Made by a program: the position numbers and the translations under genes
Assembly (NCBI GenBank): GCA_030838265.1
Contig: JAUTXA010000161.1
Coordinates: forward strand, 1 to 5,503
Direction of reading: 5' to 3'
Length of the DNA: 5,503 bases
DNA from: Actinomycetota bacterium
GTDB taxonomy: Bacteria > Actinomycetota > Acidimicrobiia > Acidimicrobiales > BP-101
Part shown: piece after piece, positions 1 to 5,503 of the stretch
Position numbering within the stretch: position 1 is the stretch's first letter
Layout: each line of letters starts with the position of its first letter
The notes under the pieces: model-generated
The model's input: the letters and a program-made list of their open reading frames with translations, nothing else
Told to the model about the DNA's origin: nothing
Database searches by the model: none

Positions 1-488
1 ATCTTGCCCTCGTGGTCAGTCACGAGGACCAGGGTGGCGGCAGCCTGGATCACCGAGCTCACGAGGTCGCGCTGCTGGCGCAGGGCCTCGGCTTGGGCCC
101 GCCGCTCGGTCAGGTCGCGGACATTGACGATGATGCCCTGGACCTCGGCCTGATCGATGCGGTTACTGGCGGCCACCTCGACCTCGCGCCACTCGCCGTC
201 GGATTGCAGGAGGCGCAGGACGAGCGACTCGCCGGCGTCGAAGTCGTCGGGGTCGAGGGCCAGGCTGGCCAGGACGGGATCGACGTCGGCCGGGTGGATG
301 ATGTCGAGGGCCTGGCGGCCGATGAGCTCGTCGACGGGGTAGCCGAGCATCTCCTCGACCACCGGGTTGACATAGCGAATCGTGGTGTCGGCGTCGAGGA
401 CAGCGATGACGTCGGAGCAGTTGGCCAGCATGGCCGTGATGAGGGCGCCCGGCGTCGCCACGGGGCTCGTGGGATCGGGCGCGCTCAT
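1..488 (-). CDS. PAS-domain sensor/signalling protein, N-terminal part (C-terminus outside window)
   Basis: The first 162 residues are visible and the frame stays open at the window edge. Residues about 15-125 form a PAS domain: NCSDVIAVLDADTTIRYVN, then EEMLGYPVDELIGRQALDIIHPAD, and the typical closing VRDLTERRAQAEAL. A short Gln/Arg/Ala-rich helix (about 127-148), likely coiled-coil, links it to what looks like a second PAS domain beginning VIQAAATLVLVTDHEGK. There is no signal peptide or membrane segment so far, so a cytoplasmic sensor is likely. The output domain is not visible; diguanylate cyclase/phosphodiesterase, histidine kinase or a PP2C-type phosphatase are common choices, and none can be claimed. 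The ATG at 488 lies four bases after the helicase stop, which suggests co-translation. An in-frame ATG at 506 would add MPHNDG and overlap the helicase end; neither start has a clear ribosome binding site. The ATG at 496 is in another frame and meets a stop after three codons. Confidence 0.85.
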   Translation of the reverse strand, partial: MSAPDPTSPVATPGALITAMLANCSDVIAVLDADTTIRYVNPVVEEMLGYPVDELIGRQALDIIHPADVDPVLASLALDPDDFDAGESLVLRLLQSDGEWREVEVAASNRIDQAEVQGIIVNVRDLTERRAQAEALRQQRDLVSSVIQAAATLVLVTDHEGK

Positions 489-492
489 TCCG

Positions 493-3400
493 TCATTGTG
501 AGGCATCCCTAGTGACTGCGCTGGCCGAGAGGTGGGCTTGTCCGGGTCTGCACGCATCGACAAAGTCACACCGACGGCACCAATCGCCCACCACGGCGCC
601 GTGCTCGCCGGCATCGAGCGCCTTCAGCCAGCCGTCGAGGTCGGCCCGGACGGACACAAGGCGCTGCTCGTCCCAGTCGGTCGAGTCGATGAGCACCGAC
701 CCGTCGGGTCGCAGGTAGCAGTAGGTGGTGCGCAGCTCGGGAGCGGGCGTCCCCCACGTGTCGACCGCGGCCAGGGCGTACAGGTCGAGCTGGGTGTGGG
801 CCGACCGGTCACCCGGTGCCGGCTCGCGACCGGTCTTGAAGTCGACCAGCTCGAGGTGGCCGTCGCGCCGGTAGACGGCATCGATGCGCCCCCGGATCAG
901 ATGGCCGCCGACGGCGAGGGCGAACGGAGCCTCGACCTGGACGGGAGTGAGGTCGACGAAGGGACTGGCCTTGAAGGCCGACTGGAGCCCAGCGATGATG
1001 TCGGCTCGCCCCGTCCGGCCTCGGCCGTGATCGTCGCCCTCGCCTTCACCGCCGTCGGCCGCCTGCTCGGGCTCGGGTTCGCGTATGACGGGCGGGCCGC
1101 CCAGCTCGATCCAGTGGTGGACCTCGGTGCCGATGCTGGCGGCCCCCGACGTGACGACCGGAAGGGGCCGCACCACCGACCAGTACATCTGCCGGGGGCA
1201 CCGGGCGAAGGTGACGAGGTTGCTCACCGACAGGGCCACCGGTACCCGATCGGGACGGGCCGGTGCGGTGGGCCCGGCGTCTTCGAGGAGACCGAGCTGT
1301 TGGGGCCGGCCGAACGTGCCCGGGCGGCCGTCGGGCGGGGGAGCGGCCGCCCGCCCCACCTCGAGCGCCTCGGCCCGCCGCCGCTTGGCCGCCTCGTCGG
1401 GGTCGACCGCAGCAGGGTCGTGGTGGAAGCGCTCGTCGACGAGGTCGGGCATCTGCGAGACGAATGTGTAGAAGGGCCCTTCGGTCTGGGGGCTCTTGGC
1501 GCCGGGGTACCACTGGGCGGCCGACAGAGTGAGTTGGTGGCGAGCGCGGGTGCAGGCCACGTAGAAGAGGCGGCGTTCGTCGTCGAGGTAGCGGCGGCCC
1601 AGCTCGCCCTCGACCTCCTTCCAGCTGGTGATGTCGGTCGGTGCCGGGAAGGCGGTGTCGCCCCGGATCCACCACGGGAGGATGGCCGGCTGGGTGAGGG
1701 CGTTCTCCTTGCGGTTGTCGGGGAAGAGGTTCTTGCCCAGCCCGGGCACCCACACCCGGTCGAACTCCAGCCCTTTGGCCTGGTGGACAGTCATCACCAG
1801 GACGGCCTCGGCGCCGCCGGTGTGGCTCTCGGGGACGTCCTCCTGGGACTCGTCGATGAGCTGCAGATGCTCGAGGAAGGCGAGGAGGTTGACCTCGTCG
1901 CCCTCGACGGGGGCGAAGGCCTGGGCCATGTCGAGGAAGCGCAGCAGGTTCTCGCGGCCCCGTCCCACCGCGGCCTCCCACAGGCCGGTGCGGTCGACGA
2001 TGTGCTCGCACAGCTCGAGGACGGAGAGGCGGCGGGCCGCGGCCGCCATCTCACGTCGCTCGTCGACGAAGGCATTGAGGCGGGCCCGTCCTTCGAGCGA
2101 CAGGTCGGCCACCACGCCGAGATCGTCGAGGGCGTCGCCCAGCTGAGAGCGGTGCGGGTCGTCATCGGCGAGGGCCCGGGCGCGACGGGCCAGGGCGGCC
2201 AGGTCGCGGAGGCCGATGCGATAGCGCGGGCCCTGCAGGATGCGGAGGAGCCCGACCGACGCCGCGGGGTCGACCAGGACCTCGAGCCATGACGTGAGGT
2301 CGATGATCTCGGGCCGGTCGAGGAGCCCTGATGTGCCAACCACCTCGACGGGGACGCCCCGCGCCTCGAGGGCGGCGACGATGCCGGGGATCAGGCGGCG
2401 CTTGCGGCACAGCACGGCCCGCTCGGGCCACGGCTCGCCCGCCGCCGCCACCTCATCGGCGATGGTGCGGGCCTCTTCGTGATCGTCGGCCGCCAGGAAG
2501 CACTCGATGGTGGTCGGCGGGGCGTCGTCGAGGGCCCGCATGGTGCGGGGGATGGTGCGCTTGGGGTCGACCTCGGCCTGGATGCGGTTGGCCAGCTCGA
2601 CGACCTGAGACCCCGAGCGCCGGTTCTCGGTGAGTCGTATCTCGTCGGCCGGGGCGAAGTCAGAGGTGAACTCGAGGATGTTCTCGATGTGGGCCCCCCG
2701 GAAGGCGTAGATCGACTGCATGTCGTCGCCCACCGCGGTGACGGCCGACCCGGGCGGGTAGATGGCCCTGAGCATCTCGCGCTGGGCGAAGTTGGTGTCT
2801 TGGTACTCGTCGAGCAGGACGACCGGGTGCTGCTCGTGCAACGAGGTGGCCACGGCCGGGTTTTGGCGCAACAGCTTGACGGCGAGGCGGATCTGGTCGT
2901 CGAAGTCGATGAGGTTGCGCTCCCGTTTGCGGTCGCCATAGGCGCGGGCCACCTCGCACAGCTCGCGACGGGCCACGGCCGTGCCGTTGACCTTCGACCA
3001 CTGGCCCGCCGCCACGTTGGGATTGCTCGCCCCCTTCAGCTCGTCGCAATCGGCTGCGACGTCGGCCATCTCGACGAGGTAGTTGGCCGAGCGGGAGGCG
3101 AGACCGAGGGCGGCCTCGACCACCACCCCTGGCTTCATGGGGCTGCGGTTCTCGAAACGGAACTCGTCGAACACGGTGTAGAGGAGCTGCCAGGCCTGGG
3201 CCCGGCTCAGCAGCTTGACGCGGGGATCGAGGTCGAGCTCGAGGGCGTGACCGGCGACCAGGCCGGCCGCGAAGCTGTGATAGGTGCCGACGGTGACGTC
3301 GACATCGGCCACCAGCCGTTTCTGGACCCGCCGCTTCAGCTCGGCCGCCGCCTTGTTGGTGAAGGTGAGGGCGAGGATGTGGTTGGGCTGGGCCTGGCCG

Positions 3401-3543
3401 GTGGCGATGAGGTGGGCGATGCGCTCGGTCATCACCGTCGTCTTGCCGGTGCCCGCCCCGGCCACGATGAGCAGGGCCCGGTCGAGGGGATGCTCGACGG
3501 CTCGGCGCTGCTCGTCGGTGAGGACGAGCTCGTCGCCGCTCAC
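493..3543 (-). CDS. adnB: AdnB-like ATP-dependent DNA helicase with C-terminal Fe-S PD-(D/E)XK nuclease
   Basis: Complete 1016-residue SF1A helicase-nuclease, probably the leading motor of an AdnAB complex that unwinds and cuts DNA at double-strand breaks in the cytoplasm. Mycobacterial AdnB is slightly longer (about 1100). Motifs: Q-motif LTDEQRRAV (8-16), Walker A AGAGTGKT (28-35), Ia LTFTNKAA (59-66), VTVGTYHSF (83-91), II LLDEYQDT (243-250), III VGDDMQSIYAFRGA (271-284), IV LTENRRS (304-310), V TVHQAKGLEF (585-594), VI RRLFYVACTRA (657-667). A low-complexity linker (about 703-769) leads to the nuclease: C782, H809, D888 in GRIDAV, D901/K903 in VDFKTG, and C989, C992, C998 closing the iron-sulphur set. 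All helicase and nuclease residues expected for activity are present. The start is GTG at 3543, overlapping the upstream stop as GTGA, with AGGTGG seven bases upstream. The early sequence around YHSF and the LLSRAQAWQL segment resembles mycobacterial AdnB as I remember it; a generic UvrD-nuclease fusion is less likely given the partner gene. Confidence 0.93.
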   Translation of the reverse strand: MSGDELVLTDEQRRAVEHPLDRALLIVAGAGTGKTTVMTERIAHLIATGQAQPNHILALTFTNKAAAELKRRVQKRLVADVDVTVGTYHSFAAGLVAGHALELDLDPRVKLLSRAQAWQLLYTVFDEFRFENRSPMKPGVVVEAALGLASRSANYLVEMADVAADCDELKGASNPNVAAGQWSKVNGTAVARRELCEVARAYGDRKRERNLIDFDDQIRLAVKLLRQNPAVATSLHEQHPVVLLDEYQDTNFAQREMLRAIYPPGSAVTAVGDDMQSIYAFRGAHIENILEFTSDFAPADEIRLTENRRSGSQVVELANRIQAEVDPKRTIPRTMRALDDAPPTTIECFLAADDHEEARTIADEVAAAGEPWPERAVLCRKRRLIPGIVAALEARGVPVEVVGTSGLLDRPEIIDLTSWLEVLVDPAASVGLLRILQGPRYRIGLRDLAALARRARALADDDPHRSQLGDALDDLGVVADLSLEGRARLNAFVDERREMAAAARRLSVLELCEHIVDRTGLWEAAVGRGRENLLRFLDMAQAFAPVEGDEVNLLAFLEHLQLIDESQEDVPESHTGGAEAVLVMTVHQAKGLEFDRVWVPGLGKNLFPDNRKENALTQPAILPWWIRGDTAFPAPTDITSWKEVEGELGRRYLDDERRLFYVACTRARHQLTLSAAQWYPGAKSPQTEGPFYTFVSQMPDLVDERFHHDPAAVDPDEAAKRRRAEALEVGRAAAPPPDGRPGTFGRPQQLGLLEDAGPTAPARPDRVPVALSVSNLVTFARCPRQMYWSVVRPLPVVTSGAASIGTEVHHWIELGGPPVIREPEPEQAADGGEGEGDDHGRGRTGRADIIAGLQSAFKASPFVDLTPVQVEAPFALAVGGHLIRGRIDAVYRRDGHLELVDFKTGREPAPGDRSAHTQLDLYALAAVDTWGTPAPELRTTYCYLRPDGSVLIDSTDWDEQRLVSVRADLDGWLKALDAGEHGAVVGDWCRRCDFVDACRPGQAHLSASAVTRDASQ

Positions 3544-3556
3544 GGCGCACCCACCT
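3540..3556 (-). promoter_or_regulatory. Ribosome binding site and GTGA stop/start overlap coupling the AdnA-like and AdnB-like genes
   Basis: On the minus strand AGGTGG (3556-3551) sits seven bases before the GTG start at 3543, one mismatch from the AGGAGG consensus. The GTG start and the TGA stop of the upstream gene share bases as GTGA (3543-3540). The Shine-Dalgarno-like bases are themselves coding for the last residues of the upstream protein. This supports the GTG start and suggests translational coupling, which would suit two subunits of a heterodimer needed in equal amounts. Confidence 0.7.
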
Positions 3557-5503
3557 CTCGTCCCTCGGCCTGCAGCGGGCAGAGGCGGTGGAAGGGACAG
3601 TGGTCGCAGTCGGCCGTGACTGAGGGCTGGTAACCCTCAGCCAGGATCGCTTCGGCGGCTTCGATGATCTTGGCCGTGGTGACGGCGGCGTGGTCGGGGG
3701 TGATGGGCTGCTCGCGGTCGACCATCTTGCGCAGGAACAGAAGGCGAAGGCGGCCGGGCGCGCCGGCCGCCATGAGGTCGGGGGTCAACGAGGCGGCGAG
3801 GTGGTAGGTCGCCAGCTGGAGGTCATCGGCCGCCGCCTCCTGGGTGATCGGCGTCTGGCTGGTCTTGTAGTCGATGATCTCGAGCGTCCCGTCGGGTCGC
3901 AGGTCGACCCGGTCGATCTTGCCGACGACGCGGTGAGGGCCGACGGCGATGTCGAAGTCGAGCTCGGTCGAGAGGACGGACGCGGGGTCCAGGTCGTTCC
4001 CCTCTTCGTTCCACCACCCCTCGAGCATGTCGAGCAGATCGCGGCGGATGCGCTCGCGCTGCGGCCGGTAGGGGGCGACGTCGTCCGTCCAGCACTCGTC
4101 GACCAGCTCGAGCAGGCGCTCCCAGGTGTGGAGGGCCGGGTCGCCCTGGGAGAGGAAGCGATCGAGGATGTCGTGGGCCAGGCTGCCGAGGCTGGCCCAC
4201 ACGTTGCCGGCATCGCGCACGCGCAAGCCGTAGGCGAAGGCGTACTTGAGGGGACAGTCGGCGAACGTGGCCAGCTGGCTGGCCGAGAGCACCAGGGCGC
4301 CACTGGGGAACACGGGCGCCAGCCCCTCGGTCGGGCGCAGGGCGGGCGAGGCGTGATGGACGCGCGCCGGCAAGGCGACCGGTCGCCGGGGCCAGTCGAT
4401 GATGAAGCGGCTGACGAGATCCTTGGCTTCGGGCCCGGCGCTGGCCACCAGCTGATGGGTGGCCCGGGTGCGGGCCAGGTGGAAGCGGCGCTGCTCGACG
4501 GCCAGCGAGGCCTGGCGGCGGACGGCGACGGGCCGGGCTTCGCCGTTCAACCGGTCGGGGTCGAAGAACGGGATGAACCCCGACACGCGGGGGAGCTCGC
4601 CCTCGAGGCAGCCGGCCACGACGACGGTGTGCCAGCGGCGACCGGTTGCCGCCGCGATCGATGTGATGGTGACGCCCGGGCCACGACGGTGACCGGTGCG
4701 CCACGGATCGGGTTCGGCATCGGGGGCGTCGAGGGCCGAGAGGTAGTCGTCGAGCCGGGCTTCGGGGTTGCGCTCGCACCAGCGACTCAGCCCGTCGACC
4801 AGGGCCACCACGGCGTCGAGGCCGGACGCGGCGGCATCATCGAGCGCGGCGGCATCGGACGGGTCGGGCACCGTCGGGGCGATGAGCCGGCGGTAGACGT
4901 GGTGCGCCAACTGGGCGGGTGTCGAGCGGGCCGCCCGCTCCGCCAGCTCGTCGCGCACCGTCCGCAGCGGCGCCACCGCCGGATCGTCGGCCAAGGCCAG
5001 CCCCGCGTCGCGGGCCTGGCGCTCGACGGCCCGCAGGACGAGTGGGTCGATGTCGGCCAGAGGCGAGCCCAGCAGACGGGGCAAGGCCTCGACGTCGCCG
5101 CCGGCCCACCGCAGCAGGTCGACGACCCCCCGCACCAACGGTTCGTCACCGGGCCGCGGCCCGGCCCCGGCCAGGGGGATGCGATGACGAGCCAGGGCCC
5201 GGGTGAGGGCGGTCGCCCGGTGGGAGCGGTGGCGAACCAGGACGGCCATGTCCTCCCACGCCACGCCGCCGGCGGCGGCCTCGAGGAGCACGGCGGCAAT
5301 GGCCTCGCCCTCCATCGAGGGATGACCGCTCACCATGGCCTCTTCAACGGGTGCGGGCGAGAAGCGCTGGTCGAGGACGATCTCGATGACCGGGTCGGGA
5401 GCGGCGGCGGCCAGACAGGCGACGGGCTCGGCATCGGGTCGGGTGGCGACCTCGGGGTCACCCGCCACGGCCAGCGTCGAGGCGGGTGCCCCGAGGGTGG
5501 CGA
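3540..5503 (-). CDS. adnA: AdnA-like helicase-nuclease subunit, C-terminal part (N-terminus outside window)
   Basis: Probable AdnA-type subunit of the actinobacterial double-strand-break resection complex. The frame is open to the window edge at 5503, giving 653 visible residues. The family is about 1000 residues long, so Walker A and motif II must lie upstream; the GTG at 5468 is an internal valine codon, not a start. Visible parts in order: a motif III-like stretch AVAGDPEVATRPDAEP (about 5470-5425), a motif IV-like LDQRFSP, a 2A/2B-like region, a motif V-like stretch ITSIAAATGRRW (about 4666-4632) and a motif VI-like RRFHLARTRA. The RecB/AddB-type nuclease follows (about 4298-3567): FADCP cysteine, GSLAH histidine, GKIDRVD aspartate, IIDYKT with its D-x-K pair, then CDHCPFHRLC. 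The four cysteines fit the C...C-x2-C-x5-C iron-sulphur pattern of AddB-like nucleases. The nuclease residues are intact, whereas motifs III, IV and V have lost key residues, so the motor may be non-catalytic. The gene overlaps the next by four bases. The order AdnA then AdnB matches mycobacteria. An unnamed UvrD/PD-(D/E)XK protein is the alternative. Confidence 0.85.
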   Translation of the reverse strand, partial: ATLGAPASTLAVAGDPEVATRPDAEPVACLAAAAPDPVIEIVLDQRFSPAPVEEAMVSGHPSMEGEAIAAVLLEAAAGGVAWEDMAVLVRHRSHRATALTRALARHRIPLAGAGPRPGDEPLVRGVVDLLRWAGGDVEALPRLLGSPLADIDPLVLRAVERQARDAGLALADDPAVAPLRTVRDELAERAARSTPAQLAHHVYRRLIAPTVPDPSDAAALDDAAASGLDAVVALVDGLSRWCERNPEARLDDYLSALDAPDAEPDPWRTGHRRGPGVTITSIAAATGRRWHTVVVAGCLEGELPRVSGFIPFFDPDRLNGEARPVAVRRQASLAVEQRRFHLARTRATHQLVASAGPEAKDLVSRFIIDWPRRPVALPARVHHASPALRPTEGLAPVFPSGALVLSASQLATFADCPLKYAFAYGLRVRDAGNVWASLGSLAHDILDRFLSQGDPALHTWERLLELVDECWTDDVAPYRPQRERIRRDLLDMLEGWWNEEGNDLDPASVLSTELDFDIAVGPHRVVGKIDRVDLRPDGTLEIIDYKTSQTPITQEAAADDLQLATYHLAASLTPDLMAAGAPGRLRLLFLRKMVDREQPITPDHAAVTTAKIIEAAEAILAEGYQPSVTADCDHCPFHRLCPLQAEGREVGAP

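Noticed and set aside
493..496. ATG at 496 as start of the downstream gene (ATGA overlap with the helicase stop)
   Set aside because: This frame hits TGA after three codons. The PAS frame needs ATG 488 or ATG 506.
12..512. 166-codon plus-strand open frame opposite the PAS gene
   Set aside because: The minus-strand frame starting at 488 encodes a clear PAS domain over the same bases; the plus-strand product resembles nothing.
532..2292. 586-codon open frame on the plus strand opposite the AdnB-like gene
   Set aside because: Long antisense frames are expected opposite very GC-rich genes. The translation is Gly/Val/Asp/Glu-biased with no recognisable domain, while the minus strand carries a complete set of helicase and nuclease motifs across the same bases.
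2479..3633. 384-codon plus-strand open frame spanning the junction of the two large genes
   Set aside because: Same composition artefact. It runs antisense through Walker A and the GTGA gene junction, has no recognisable fold, and its low-complexity sequence mirrors the complementary codons.
701..3904. A 16-base direct repeat (CCGTCGGGTCGCAGGT) at 701-716 and 3889-3904
   Set aside because: Both copies encode Leu-Arg-Pro-Asp-Gly in turns of the two nuclease domains, but at different structural places. Shared codon preference and a common turn sequence explain it; it is not a mobile or regulatory repeat.
3540..5468. GTG at 5468 as the true start of the first gene
   Set aside because: The frame continues open to the window edge, and the residues just upstream (STLAVAGDP) complete a helicase motif III-like strand, so 5468 is internal.

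Overview
The window is a compact, very GC-rich (roughly 70%) stretch in which all convincing coding sequence lies on the minus strand. GTG and ATG starts, Ala/Arg/Asp/Gly-rich proteins, essentially no intergenic DNA and an AdnA-AdnB type gene pair point to a high-GC actinobacterium. A lineage outside the mycobacteria, such as Acidimicrobiia, is plausible, but this is inference from style and not a demonstrated placement.

Reading in the direction of transcription, from 5503 down to 1, there are three genes. First, 5503-3540 is the C-terminal two thirds of an AdnA-like helicase-nuclease subunit; its N-terminus lies outside the window. Second, 3543-493 is a complete 1016-residue AdnB-like UvrD-family helicase with a C-terminal RecB/AddB-type nuclease carrying an iron-sulphur cysteine set. 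Third, 488-1 is the N-terminal part of a PAS-domain sensor protein that runs off the window. The first two genes overlap by four bases (GTGA), with a Shine-Dalgarno-like AGGTGG just upstream. The third starts four bases after the adnB-like stop. The arrangement looks like one transcript whose promoter lies upstream of the window; no terminator or internal promoter is visible.

The two large proteins would form a heterodimeric motor-nuclease that processes DNA double-strand breaks, the actinobacterial counterpart of RecBCD/AddAB. The AdnB-like subunit has every expected SF1 helicase motif. The AdnA-like subunit has a good nuclease but clearly eroded helicase motifs III, IV and V, so this machine probably runs on one motor with two nucleases. 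That asymmetry and the attached PAS sensor gene are the points most worth a second look. I see no mobile elements, CRISPR, RNA genes or plausible plus-strand genes.
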